From Fredericiella sp963839515 (GTDB lineage: Bacteria; Chloroflexota; Anaerolineae; Caldilineales; Caldilineaceae), in assembly GCA_963839515.1 (NCBI GenBank), contig CAWIVN010000018.1:248001-312000 (forward strand): 64,000 bases of DNA. Direction: 5' to 3'. A program made the position numbers and the translations under genes. Below the pieces are notes generated by a model that was not told the origin of the DNA, did not search any database, and saw only the letters and a program-made list of their open reading frames with translations. This document shows, piece by piece, positions 6,912-15,993 of the stretch. Positions within the stretch are counted from its first letter, which is position 1, and every line of letters starts with the position of its first letter.

Positions 6912-8201
6912 TCAGCCAGCCGCACCAGCCGCCTGCCCCTTGTGCGCAATCACAAGCACATCCGCATTGAACGGGTGCATGCGGATGAGCGAGCGGGTGC
7001 CTGTCACCACGTCCGGCACGGCCACGCGGCGGGTGGCAAGGTCGATCAGGACCACTGTGTAGGGGGTCAGGTCGAGGTCGAGCATGATGTCAAAGGCATA
7101 GGGCGCATAGATCGCCACGGTCGCGCGGTCGGGGCTGGCGGCGGCACGGATCTCTGGGTCTTCGTTCAACACGAGGGCGGCCGGTTCGAGGGCAAAGAAG
7201 TTGTGGGTCTCGAAGATCCAGCGGGCAAAGCCCGCGTCCCAGGCCCCGTCCATGGTCAGCGCCACATCCCAGGCGTAGGGCTCAAACGCGCGCCGGATGT
7301 TGAGGAAGCGCATGCCCGGCTGGTGGAACATCCAGACGCCGTGGGCGCCGTAGGTCACACCCATCTTGGCCCCGCTCAAGAGGCTTTGCCAGACCGCCTT
7401 GCGCACGTCAAAAGCGTTGAAGCGTGTCTTCTCCCCCACGCGACCGTGGCCTTCATAGGGCGGCTCGGCGTTGACCACCGGGCGCTTGACCGCGTAGGCC
7501 GTGAACTTCTCCGCCAGCAGGTAGGGCCGATCTTGTTCTCTCGCCCCGTGCCCGGACTGGTACATGTAGAAGTCGATGGCGTCGACAAAGGCGCGCGACA
7601 GCTCGCCGCTGGGGGTCAAGTGCATGGTGAGCAAGGCGTCGGGCGAGACGGCCTTGACCGCCTGCAGCGCGGCCATGTAATAGGGTTCTTCTTCGGGCGA
7701 TTCAAACTGGGTGTCGCCGCTGACAAAGTAGATGGGGTCAAAGCGGGCAAAGCGTTGGGCGGCGTAGGTGGCGTAGGGGGCGACCGCGGCCAGGGGCATC
7801 GCCGACGCCACCGGGCTGCCGTCGGAGCAGCGGGTGCCGGGGACATAGCTGCACCACAGCACGCCCAGCACGGGCGCAAAGCCGGCGGCTACTGCCATCT
7901 CCACCATCTGCTCGGCCTTGGCAAAGTACGCTTCGTTGTAGCGGGTGAAGTCCCAGTTCCCCTGCGCGTCCGGCAGGAAGGGATCGACGTTCTGCGGCGA
8001 CATGCTGGTGTCGTGGGTCACGGGCAGGATGCTGATCTGCAAGGCGGTGAAGCCCTGCCGTTTGCGGTAGGCCAGGTAGCGCGGCCAGTCCGCCAGCGGC
8101 AGGTTGGCAAAGGCCATCCACGCGGTGTCGGCCAGGTAGAAGAACGGGCGGCCGTCCTTCAGCAGATACTCTTGGGTGGGGGCGACAGTCCAGCGGCTCA
8201 T
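6912..8201 (-). CDS. DUF4038 apiosidase-like glycoside hydrolase
   Basis: 429 aa, no signal peptide, start behind AAGGAG. The N-terminus has the DUF4038 signature GRPFFYLADTAW, and a TIM-barrel follows with GFTALQISILP, FAPVLGVLWCSYVPG, YFVSGD, LTMHLTPSG and the acidic VVNAEPPYEG strand end, then a small C-terminal beta domain (about 340-425). The family includes GH140 apiosidase, which cleaves apiose side chains of rhamnogalacturonan II; the real substrate here is unknown. It is a single gene facing away from the multicopper oxidase remnant, near other glycosidase genes (GH26 at 11398). Confidence 0.8.
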   Translation of the reverse strand: MSRWTVAPTQEYLLKDGRPFFYLADTAWMAFANLPLADWPRYLAYRKRQGFTALQISILPVTHDTSMSPQNVDPFLPDAQGNWDFTRYNEAYFAKAEQMVEMAVAAGFAPVLGVLWCSYVPGTRCSDGSPVASAMPLAAVAPYATYAAQRFARFDPIYFVSGDTQFESPEEEPYYMAALQAVKAVSPDALLTMHLTPSGELSRAFVDAIDFYMYQSGHGAREQDRPYLLAEKFTAYAVKRPVVNAEPPYEGHGRVGEKTRFNAFDVRKAVWQSLLSGAKMGVTYGAHGVWMFHQPGMRFLNIRRAFEPYAWDVALTMDGAWDAGFARWIFETHNFFALEPAALVLNEDPEIRAAASPDRATVAIYAPYAFDIMLDLDLTPYTVVLIDLATRRVAVPDVVTGTRSLIRMHPFNADVLVIAHKGQAAGAAG

Positions 8202-8337
8202 GCGGCTTGCTCCTTGCGTGCGATAATGTGGGTTGGTTGAAACGATGCCTCTACTTGCAGCATCGTTCTATTCTGCCACATGCTTGCGCCGCAGGGCGAA
8301 GAACGGAAATCTTGGCCGCGTGCCGTGTTCGTCAAGA

Positions 8338-8370
8338 AAGTGACAGCCACCTGAGCGGTGGCTGTCACTT
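8338..8370. terminator. Perfect hairpin after multicopper oxidase pseudogene
   Basis: AAGTGACAGCCACC, 5-base loop TGAGC, perfect complement: a 14-bp stem just beyond the predicted end of the pseudogene, with only a short T run. Confidence 0.75.
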
Positions 8371-8379
8371 CTGCTTCCG

Positions 8380-10629
8380 TTAGTCTTGCCGCACGTCGGG
8401 CAAGAAGATATGGGACGATTGGCCATCGATACTGGCGCCGTTGAGCGGCGACATCGGCCCCATGCGTGCCGTCCGGCGGCTGCCCCGGCTGCACTGGTCC
8501 GACCCGGAACGGCCGCATCATCTCGTTGTCCTCATGCTCGACGATGTGGCAGTGCCAGACGAACTGGCCCGGATTCGTGAACGTGGCCATGACGCGCGTC
8601 ACCTGGCCGGATAGGCGATCACCGTCTCTTTCAAGCCGTTCTCCCACGGTTGCGGCGGAACTCGGCGCCGAGCCTGGTATCCACCTGCATGCGACGTCAT
8701 GCATTTCAGCTCGGCGACAAAATGTCCTGGCGATTCACGACCTCGAACGGCACCTCGTGGATGTGCATCGGGATGGGCGTCGGCGGTGGCATTGTAGAAC
8801 TCCCAGACTTCGGTGGCGCCGACCGCTGGGGTTTCCGTTACCGGGTGCGTCCACATCTCCGCCATCCACATGGCAGGCCGGCCAGCATTGGGGTCAGTCA
8901 TCAGCGTACCCAGCACGCTGCGGCCGGTGCATCAAGCTCTGGGGACATGGACATCTCTTCCAGCAACGCCAGCGGGCGCGTGACGGTCGCCGCCGGGAGC
9001 GGCGTGATCGCAGGCAGGGGCAGGAACTGCGGCGGCGTCGTCGGGTCCGGCGCAAGCCGTGGGCCGACCCTGAACTGCAGGATCTGCCCGGTCGTGTCCG
9101 GATCGGCCACCGCAAAGTCGGATCGCCCGGCACACCACCGCCAAACGGCGCATCGGGGCCGACGTTGCCTAAGACGTAGCTGCCAACGGCCACGTTGGTA
9201 AAGTCGACGATCACGTCGGCGCGCTCGGCTCGCGCACCATCAGCAGCTGGTTGCCGTTCAGCGCCGTGAGGTTCACCGGCGCCGCCAGGAAACCGCCTTC
9301 GTTGCCGATCATCCACACTTCGACGCCGGGGATGTTGCGGAAGTCCAGAATCAGGACGCGGGCGTCGCAGCCGTTGAGGAAGCGGAAGCGATAGCGGCGC
9401 TGCTCGACATTCAGGAACGGCCAGGTGTTGCCGTTGACCATAATGGTGTTGCCGAAGAACTCGGGGTTCCAGATCGGCGAGATGTCGCTGCCGGGGATGT
9501 AGGGTCCGGTGACGCCGTCAAAGAAGGCCCGTGTATCGGGGTAGAAGAGCGAGCCATCGGCGTTAAACGAGCGATCCTGGATGGCGATCGGGATCTCGTA
9601 GTACGTCTTCTTGGCGGGGAAGCCATCGCCGTCCTTGGGCGCCGGGCCGGGCAGCACTGCCACCGTGCCGGTGCGGTTATCGAGCACCGCGCCGTCGCCC
9701 GCCGGCCCACCGCGGATGATGAAGAAGCCCGCCGGCCCCGCATAGACGTTGAGCCGCGTCATGCCCAGCGCGTGGTCGTGATACCAGATGGTGGAGGCGC
9801 GCTGCGTGTTGGGGTACTGGAATTCGGCGCTGCCCAGCGTCCACGCCGCGCCATAGCTGGCGGCAGCCTTGCCCTTGAAGAAGCTATACCACGTACCTTC
9901 GGTGGCATAGCCGGCGGGAATGTCTGTGGCAGCGGGCAAATACCAGGCCTCGGCGTAGCCGTCGCTCTCGTCACCCACGCCCACAGCACCATGCACATGC
10001 GGTACTGTCGGCACGGGGCCGGTGTATTCTGTGTACTGCGTTGTGGGATCAATGTAATCGGCTAGGGGCACGTAGGTCTTACCCGTGTAGTCGGGCCGGG
10101 TGTCGCGGCCCGCCGTGCCGCCCGGCGGGTTGGCCCAGTGCAGCGTGGGATCGACCGGCAGCAGATGCTTCAGGTACTTGCCCGTGACGGGATCCTTGAG
10201 ATCGTTGATCCACTTGACGCGCACCGGCGTGCCCACATTGGCCTCAATCGTGAGCGACGGCGCGTTGTGTACTAGCACACCTTTCTTGTTCGCCGACTTG
10301 AGGGCGCCATAGCCCCATACCGTCGTCTTTGGCAGACTGGCCGGCAGAATCTGCTGCGTGATCTGCCTCATCGAGATCTCGTAGTAGTCGGCGTTCTTGC
10401 CCCCCTTGGTCTTGACCGTGCCCGCCTTTGGCATGGCCGGCGGGATCAGCAGCGGAGTCATGTACTTGGGGACCGAAATGGGATCGAGGGCGCCGCCCGG
10501 AATCTGGGCAACGATGCTCGATACTCCTGTCTCCTTGGCGCGCGCATACAACACATCGCCGCGCCAAAAGAAGGTAGAGGCAGCGCCAAAGGCGGCAACC
10601 GATTGCAGGAACTGGCGTCGCGAAAGCAT
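8380..10629 (-). pseudogene. Multicopper oxidase (CotA/bilirubin oxidase-like), frameshifted
   Basis: ATG 10629 follows AGGAGG and encodes a twin-arginine signal (SRRQFLQSVAAFGAAS). The first ~470 codons are intact and hold copper ligands VPHVHGA and WYHDHALG. From about 9230 the homology hops frames: ERADVIVDFTNV, then DFAVADPDTTGQILQF, then SVLGTLMTDPNAGRPAMW, then HPMHIHEVPFEVVN (copper site), then GQFVWHCHIVEHEDNEMM (type 1/3 ligands), and a probable tail SIDGQSSHIFLPDVRQD. I place about six frame breaks near 9225, 9115, 8925, 8785, 8610 and 8460. All copper motifs survive, so decay is recent or this stretch was badly sequenced. An intact protein would be an exported laccase-like oxidase of about 740 aa. 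Confidence 0.85.
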
Positions 10630-11397
10630 GGATGGGGTTCCTCCTGGGAACGGGATATAGGGTTGTTCCACATTAGCAGCAGTAGCGGTCCACAACGCTG
10701 CGACCGTGGGTACGCATACGGCGTCGAACTGCGTATTCAGTTGTCAGGTGCTAGGTATTGAACGTACAGCCGTGCTTGGGGCCACGGAATCCATCATCCG
10801 TTACACCGATGCACGCGCGGGTGGCACGGGTGTACAAGCTCGTGGGCAGCTCGTAAGTTCGAACGATGGTTGCACCGTGGGAGTGTCCCTGGCAGGAAAG
10901 ATACCATAATAGGTGGTATAACGCAATTGATAAATGTCCTTTCTTATCTGGGACAGAAATTCCCTAGGAACGGGACCGTTGACATTACAAAACAGCATGC
11001 TAAACTGATAGTATCAGTGAGCCGATTGGCTGCGACCGACGGTGATGCAAGCTCGCCGGCGCGCGATGAACAGCGCTTCAATAGACAATTGATCTCGACG
11101 CACCGGCCGTGGCGCTACACTGGCGGGCATGTGCGCGGCGCGGGCCGGGTTCGCCGCCGCGGAGCCTGCGTATTGACGGCAAGCCAGGTGCAGATGGCAG
11201 GCCGCCACCGGCCGCGACAGCGTGCGGGTGCGGTCTGAATGGCGTGTCAGCCCCCCTTTTTTTGACAATCGGTATGCCACCCCCGGCGAACAGCCGCCGA
11301 CTGTTGCGCCGGGCGATCCAGCAGATCGCCGTCGAGAGGCAGTGAGCACCGGACCGCCCACCGGATACGCTCGGATTGTTCCCAGGGAGAACAAATC
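10630..11397. other. Intergenic stretch without convincing gene
   Basis: 768 bp. ORFs here (for example 10870-11238 plus) have composition and frames like noise and no ribosome site. The only structure I see is the 15-bp palindrome at 11004-11018. It separates the divergently oriented oxidase remnant and GH26 gene. Confidence 0.5.
11004..11018. promoter_or_regulatory. 15-bp palindrome, possible operator
   Basis: ACTGATAGTATCAGT is a perfect 7-bp inverted repeat around one base, in the AT-rich part of the gap upstream of the GH26 gene. No regulator can be assigned. Confidence 0.4.
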
Positions 11398-12639
11398 ATG
11401 TTACGGAAGATCGCACCATCCATGCACGCGGGGATTCTCGCGCTGCTTCTGATCGCGCCCACCATCCAGGGCGCGATCGGCCAAGGCTCGGCCGGCCAAG
11501 AACCGCCGGTCAGCCAAGAGCCCATGGCCAACCAGGAGTCTGCTGCCAACCAGGAGTCCGCGGCCGGTCAAGAGGAGGCGACCGTGGAAACGCAAAGCGC
11601 CAAGGCGATCTATTGGGGCGCTTGGATCCAGGGCAACACGTATGGGGTTCAAAACGCGCCTTGGGATACGCGAGCAATCGACTATTTTGAGGCGCATGCA
11701 GGCAAGCGGATTTCGATTCTGCATTGGGGGCAGGCATGGCAGAGCTGCACGCCGACCTGCGCTTACCAGGAGTTTGGGCAGCAACGGCGGCTGTACGATG
11801 CCATGCGCCTGCGCGGCATTATCCCGCTGGTGGACTGGGCCTCGTGGAACAGCGCGGTGCAGCCGCAGTATACCCAGCCGAGCTTTGCCCTGGGGCGGAT
11901 CATCGCCGGCGACCACGACGCGTATATCCGGCGCTGGGCCAGGGAGGCGCGCGACTGGGGCTACCCGTTCTTTTTGCGCTTTAACTGGGAGATGAATGGG
12001 AGCTGGTTCCCGTGGAGCGAGACGCGCAACGGGAACAGCAGCGGCCAGTATGTGACCGCTTGGCGGCACGTGCGCGACATCTTTCGGGCCGAAGGCGCGG
12101 GCAACGTCACGTGGGTGTGGTGTCCCAACGTCGTGGATCCGCGCAGCACAGTCCCCCTGTCGCACTATTACCCGGGCAGCAGCTATGTGGACTGGATGTG
12201 CATAGACGGCTACAACTGGGGCACAAACCCCGCCAAGCCGGGCAGTTGGAAGAGCTTTACGCAGCTCTTTGCGCAGACCTATTCGGATCTGACCCGCATC
12301 AGCCGCAAGCCGATCATGATCGGGGAGACCGCCTCTACCGAATTCGGCGGATCCAAGGCAGCCTGGATTACGGATATGCTGCAAGTGGCGCTGCCGCAGA
12401 AGTTTCCACGGGTAGCGGCGCTCGTGTGGTTTAACTGGAACGCAGATGGCATGGACTGGGTCATCGAGTCGTCGCCCAGCGCGCAGGCGGCGTTTGCCAG
12501 GGGCATTGCTTCGGCGTACTACCGCGGCGCGCTGCAGTACAGCGCGATCGGCGGAGCGTCGATCCCGTCGCCGCAGCAGGGACTGCTCGCATGCCCGACA
12601 GGCGAATGCCTGTTCATGCCTGTTATCTCTAGTGAATGA
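11398..12639 (+). CDS. Secreted GH26-like beta-mannanase/endoglucanase
   Basis: 413 aa. A signal peptide (ILALLLIAPTIQGAIG) is followed by a Gln/Glu/Ser-rich repeat linker (about 30-66) and a GH26-type TIM barrel: RISILHWGQAW, FFLRFNWEMNGSW (acid/base Glu), NVTWVWCPN, DWMCIDGYNWG, KPIMIGETASTE (nucleophile Glu), VAALVWFNWN. It ends CLFMPVISSE, a variant of the LPL-type tail seen on other exported proteins here. A GGGAGAAC site precedes ATG. Likely hydrolyses beta-mannan or mixed glucan outside the cell; the exact specificity cannot be read. Confidence 0.85.
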   Translation: MLRKIAPSMHAGILALLLIAPTIQGAIGQGSAGQEPPVSQEPMANQESAANQESAAGQEEATVETQSAKAIYWGAWIQGNTYGVQNAPWDTRAIDYFEAHAGKRISILHWGQAWQSCTPTCAYQEFGQQRRLYDAMRLRGIIPLVDWASWNSAVQPQYTQPSFALGRIIAGDHDAYIRRWAREARDWGYPFFLRFNWEMNGSWFPWSETRNGNSSGQYVTAWRHVRDIFRAEGAGNVTWVWCPNVVDPRSTVPLSHYYPGSSYVDWMCIDGYNWGTNPAKPGSWKSFTQLFAQTYSDLTRISRKPIMIGETASTEFGGSKAAWITDMLQVALPQKFPRVAALVWFNWNADGMDWVIESSPSAQAAFARGIASAYYRGALQYSAIGGASIPSPQQGLLACPTGECLFMPVISSE

Positions 12640-12687
12640 TTTTGCCTCCTTGTTTTTTTGTGCGGCCCCGCGTGCGAGACTCGCACA

Positions 12688-12719
12688 GCTGCCACGTATG
12701 CAGCCGCCAAAATCGTGAC
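12688..12719 (+). repeat. 32-bp dispersed repeat, copy 1
   Basis: GCCACGTATGCAGCCGCC followed by AAAATCGTGAC, downstream of the GH26 gene and after a GTGCGAGACTCGCAC hairpin. It matches 14860-14891 with three mismatches; partial relatives of the AAAATCGTGAC end occur at 17461-17480 (inverted) and 17642-17660. Confidence 0.7.
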
Positions 12720-12907
12720 GCACACTTCAATTCTCGAGTCTCGATTGACATTCGCTGCGGTGGCGCGATAATCGAATTATGTCCCCCGTCTGATCGATCT
12801 CTCCCTTTTTGCGCTCACGCGCGGCTGCAGCAGGCATTTTCAGTTCGTCAAGGCGTTATCTGTGATGCAGTTTGGGCTCGTGTACCGGATGCACAAGGAG
12901 GTAGATC

Positions 12908-13225
12908 ATGTACGTTCGCATTTCGCGCGGCCGGTTCAACCCGGCCACCGAGCACAGTGTGCAGCAGGTCGTCGAGGGGGAGCTTATTCCGGCGATGCAT
13001 GGCCTGCCCGGCTTTGAGCACTACCTGGGAGGCGTCAATCGCAGTATGGGAACGCTGTGCCTGGTGAGTCTCTGGGACAACGAAGCACACGCCAATTTCT
13101 CGCGTGATGTACTGCGCAAGGCCATCCCCGCCCTCACGGCCATCGGCGTAACCTTGGAACCGGCGGAGGTCTACGAGGTCACGCTGGACGTGCGGACGGC
13201 GCCTGCATCAGCCGGTCGCTACTAG
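12908..13225 (+). CDS. Small ABM-like dimeric alpha/beta barrel protein
   Basis: 105 aa with an excellent AAGGAGG site. MYVRISRGRFNP, GLPGFEHYLGGVNRSMGTLCLVSLWDNEAHA and a C-terminal strand EVYEVTLDV match the antibiotic-biosynthesis-monooxygenase-like ferredoxin fold. These proteins are small oxygenases, haem-degrading enzymes or structural homologues without known activity. It precedes the MFS gene by about 160 bp on the same strand, so cotranscription is possible. Confidence 0.65.
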   Translation: MYVRISRGRFNPATEHSVQQVVEGELIPAMHGLPGFEHYLGGVNRSMGTLCLVSLWDNEAHANFSRDVLRKAIPALTAIGVTLEPAEVYEVTLDVRTAPASAGRY

Positions 13226-13383
13226 CCCACTGCTGGAACGGCCATCCGGGGCAGAGCGCAGGTCGAGGCGCCTTGCCGGCCGGTGGTGGGAGGATATAGG
13301 CTGCTGAGACGGGCGTTGTCCTCGACACGCGTGTTCGGAATGTCGTCAATTTCACCCGGTTGAAGACCCAAGGAAGGTGGCCC

Positions 13384-14721
13384 ATGTCCGAGTACTGGCA
13401 GAGGGTGCGTGCGTTCAGCCCCAGCTTGCGGCGGCTGATGCTGGCAGCTGTCTGCATGCTTTCGGTCTGGTCCGGCTTGATGGCCGTGCTGTACAACCTC
13501 TACCTCGTGCGCCTGGGCTTTGACGCCCGCACCATCGGGCTGTTGGGCGGGCTTGGCGCACTGGTGTGGGGGCTGACGGCCCTGCCCGCGGGGCTGGTCA
13601 GCAACCGCATCGGGCTGCGCAACAGCCTGCAGCTGGGCGGTGTCCTGTATGGGCTGGGCGTGGCACTTACCCTGCTGGTCGAGCAGCTGCCGCCGGGGCA
13701 GTGGCAGGCCTGGCTGCTGGGCAGCGGCGTGGTAATGAATATCGGCATCGCCTTTGCCATGGTCAACGCCGCGCCCTACATCATGGCCGTGACCGGCGAG
13801 TACGAGCGGCCGCATGCGTTTGCGTGTATGGCGGCACTGAGCCCAATGGCTGCCTTCCTGGGTAGCGTGGTGGCGGGCCTGCTGCCCGGCTTCTTGGCAG
13901 GCTGGCTGGGCCTGGGGCTCGACCAGCCGGATCCGTACCGGCTGGCCATGTGGGCAGGGCCGATCCTGTGCTGGCTGGGCATGATCCCGATGCTGCGCGC
14001 TGACCCAGGCCGTGTGGTTGCCGGCGGGGACGAGAGTGGCACTGCGCCGGAGGCTGGCACCCAGGCGCGGCCACGCGCACCGCTGGGGCTGCTCGCCTTC
14101 TGGGCGCTCGTCGTTTTCCTGGAAGCCATGGGCGAAGGCACCGTGCGCATGTTCTTCAACGTCCTCATGGATACGGGGCTCCATGTCCCTACCGCCACCA
14201 TCGGGCTGGTGATGGGCACGGCGCAGCTCCTGCCCATCGGCGTGGCGCTGGCACTGCCGCTGCTGCTGGCGCGCTGGGGCACAGGCTATACGCTGCTCCG
14301 CGGCATCGTGGCGCTGGCCGCCTGCCTCTTCCCGTTCGCCTTTGGCGCGCAGATCGGGTTGCAGGCAGGTGCGCCGGCAGGGATTGCGGTGTGGCTGATC
14401 AGCGCCGCCTACCTGGCCGTGGCAGCCACGTTGACCGTGCTCGGCACGGCGCGCGACATGTTTGGCCAGGAGATCGTGATCCCGCGCTGGCGCACCAGCA
14501 GCCAGGGCGCCGCTATGTTGGGTCTGGCCTTTGGCCTGTCGATTGCCGGCGTCGTGGGCGGTGCACTGATCGAGGCGCTCGGTTTCGGCGCCCTCTACCT
14601 GGCCGGCGCACTGGCGGTGCTGACGGCCGCCGGCCTGCTGCTGGGCTATCTCCACAGGGCGGCCCGGCGCGGGTCAGGACAGGCGCAGGCGCGCCCGCTC
14701 GTCACGGCATCCAGGCCGTAA
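13384..14721 (+). CDS. MFS transporter
   Basis: 445 aa from ATG 13384 behind AAGGAAGG; a TTG eight codons earlier is less likely. About 12 hydrophobic helices with a hydrophilic central loop (about 212-235: DPGRVVAGGDESG), a LGFDARTIGLLGGLGALVWGL helix pair, and LVSNRIGLR in the position of the loop 2-3 MFS motif. A single-component secondary transporter of the major facilitator family; the substrate is unknown. The C-terminal tail is basic. Confidence 0.85.
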   Translation: MSEYWQRVRAFSPSLRRLMLAAVCMLSVWSGLMAVLYNLYLVRLGFDARTIGLLGGLGALVWGLTALPAGLVSNRIGLRNSLQLGGVLYGLGVALTLLVEQLPPGQWQAWLLGSGVVMNIGIAFAMVNAAPYIMAVTGEYERPHAFACMAALSPMAAFLGSVVAGLLPGFLAGWLGLGLDQPDPYRLAMWAGPILCWLGMIPMLRADPGRVVAGGDESGTAPEAGTQARPRAPLGLLAFWALVVFLEAMGEGTVRMFFNVLMDTGLHVPTATIGLVMGTAQLLPIGVALALPLLLARWGTGYTLLRGIVALAACLFPFAFGAQIGLQAGAPAGIAVWLISAAYLAVAATLTVLGTARDMFGQEIVIPRWRTSSQGAAMLGLAFGLSIAGVVGGALIEALGFGALYLAGALAVLTAAGLLLGYLHRAARRGSGQAQARPLVTASRP

Positions 14722-15043
14722 CGTTTATTGTGCGACGCCGAGCTGCTGCATGGCAGTACCTTCCTCCTGTCGCGGCCCAGGCAGACCGTTCGGCCCCGCG
14801 CGCCTGGCTCGCCCACGCCACCTTGCCTGCCTGCAGTGCGGTGGAGCGAGCCTCGCGCGGTTGCCACGTACGCAGCCGCCAAAATCGCGACACGAGTTGA
14901 TCTCACTGCTTGTGAAAGCCTGAACAAGTGCGCAGTTGTAAGTGAAATTTCAGCTATCTTCCCCCCAAAGGGTGGTATTGTTGTTAAGGATTCCTCAGCT
15001 ATCCACATATTATCTTGATCTGCGATTACTGAAGGAGAAGTTC
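14722..15043. other. Intergenic region with dispersed repeat
   Basis: The first half is GC-rich and holds the 32-bp repeat; the last 100 bp are AT-rich and presumably carry the protease promoter, but I cannot pick a convincing -35/-10 pair. Confidence 0.5.
14860..14891 (+). repeat. 32-bp dispersed repeat, copy 2
   Basis: GCCACGTACGCAGCCGCC followed by AAAATCGCGAC, 29 of 32 bases as in 12688-12719 and again downstream of a plus-strand gene. Confidence 0.7.
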
Positions 15044-15850
15044 ATGCGCAGGCTCATCGTCGTTGTCATTATTCTATTAGCAAGCGTTTTTGTTACTGCC
15101 GGCCCGGCTGCGGCAATCACAGACGGGGAGTTGGACGGCAACGGCCATCCCTATGTCGGGTTAATGGTGGCCCAGGACGCGGCGGGCGAGCCGCTGTGGC
15201 GCTGCAGCGGCACATTGATTTCGCCCACCCTCTTCCTGACTGCCGGTCACTGTACGGAAGCGCCGGCGGCGCACGTCGAGATCTGGTTTGCCGCCGACGT
15301 CCAATCCGGCATACCGGGTAACGGCTATCCGAAAAAGGGCGACGTGGGTGGTACACCGCACACCCATCCGCTGTACAATCCTGATGCCTTCTACCTGTAC
15401 GATCTAGGCGTGGTCGTACTGGATAAGCCATTAAAAAAGCATGAGTACGGCGCATTGCCTGCGTTGAATGTGTTGGACAATCTCAAGATACAGCATAGCA
15501 AGCAGGATATCACCTTTACGGCGGTCGGCTATGGGCTGCAGAAGAGCTTCCCGGATGCCGCCTCTTGGAAAGACAGCGCGCTCAAGGTGCGCATGGTGGC
15601 GCATCCTCTGCTGCTGCAGATCAACGTGCCCGGCTCCGTGGGAGACTACTCTCTGCTGCTGTCCAACAACACAGTGACCGGCGGCACCTGCTTTGGCGAT
15701 TCCGGCGGTCCCAACTTCATCGGCGACTCGAACGTGGTTGGCGGCGTCACCTCGTTTGGCAAGAATGGCACCTGCGGCGGCACCGGCGGTGTGTACCGGG
15801 TGGACCGGGCGGACGACCTGGACTGGCTCCAGACTTACCTTTCGAGATAA
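15044..15850 (+). CDS. Secreted trypsin-like (S1) serine protease
   Basis: 268 aa from ATG 15044 behind GAAGGAG; the frame is open upstream without a site. Signal peptide LIVVVIILLASVFVTAGPAAA, then mature ITDGELDGNGHPYVGLM. Catalytic triad visible: His in FLTAGHC, Asp in YLYDLGVVVLD, Ser in CFGDSGGPNF. Cys pairs around TAGHC and CFGDSGG fit S1 disulfides. The chain ends soon after the terminal helix DDLDWLQTYLSR, so it is a protease domain without accessory modules. A Gly/Thr-rich stretch lies where the substrate pocket rim would be. Confidence 0.88.
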   Translation: MRRLIVVVIILLASVFVTAGPAAAITDGELDGNGHPYVGLMVAQDAAGEPLWRCSGTLISPTLFLTAGHCTEAPAAHVEIWFAADVQSGIPGNGYPKKGDVGGTPHTHPLYNPDAFYLYDLGVVVLDKPLKKHEYGALPALNVLDNLKIQHSKQDITFTAVGYGLQKSFPDAASWKDSALKVRMVAHPLLLQINVPGSVGDYSLLLSNNTVTGGTCFGDSGGPNFIGDSNVVGGVTSFGKNGTCGGTGGVYRVDRADDLDWLQTYLSR

Positions 15851-15951
15851 TCGGTCCACGTCAGGGCCGATAGTGCGCAAACCCCGCACCAGGTGAATCT
15901 GGTGCAGCCCAAACGCAAACCCCGCTTAGGTGGAGCCCGCTAAGTGGGCGG

Positions 15952-15984
15952 GATGTCTGCCGGCGCTGGGGGCCGGCAGACATC
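15952..15984 (-). terminator. Terminator hairpin of HAF-repeat gene
   Basis: Perfect 13-bp stem GATGTCTGCCGGC with a 7-base loop, 9 bases past the end of 15994-17229. Smaller stems (CACCAG/CTGGTG at 15887-15904 and CCCGCTTAG/CTAAG-GGGCGGG near 15920-15952) lie beside it, so the gap between the convergent genes is a hairpin cluster. Confidence 0.7.
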
Positions 15985-15993
15985 GCATAGCGT

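Noticed and set aside
10870..11238. 122-codon plus-strand ORF in the large gap
   Set aside because: No ribosome site, Arg/Gly-rich translation without domain pattern, and competing frames of equal quality.
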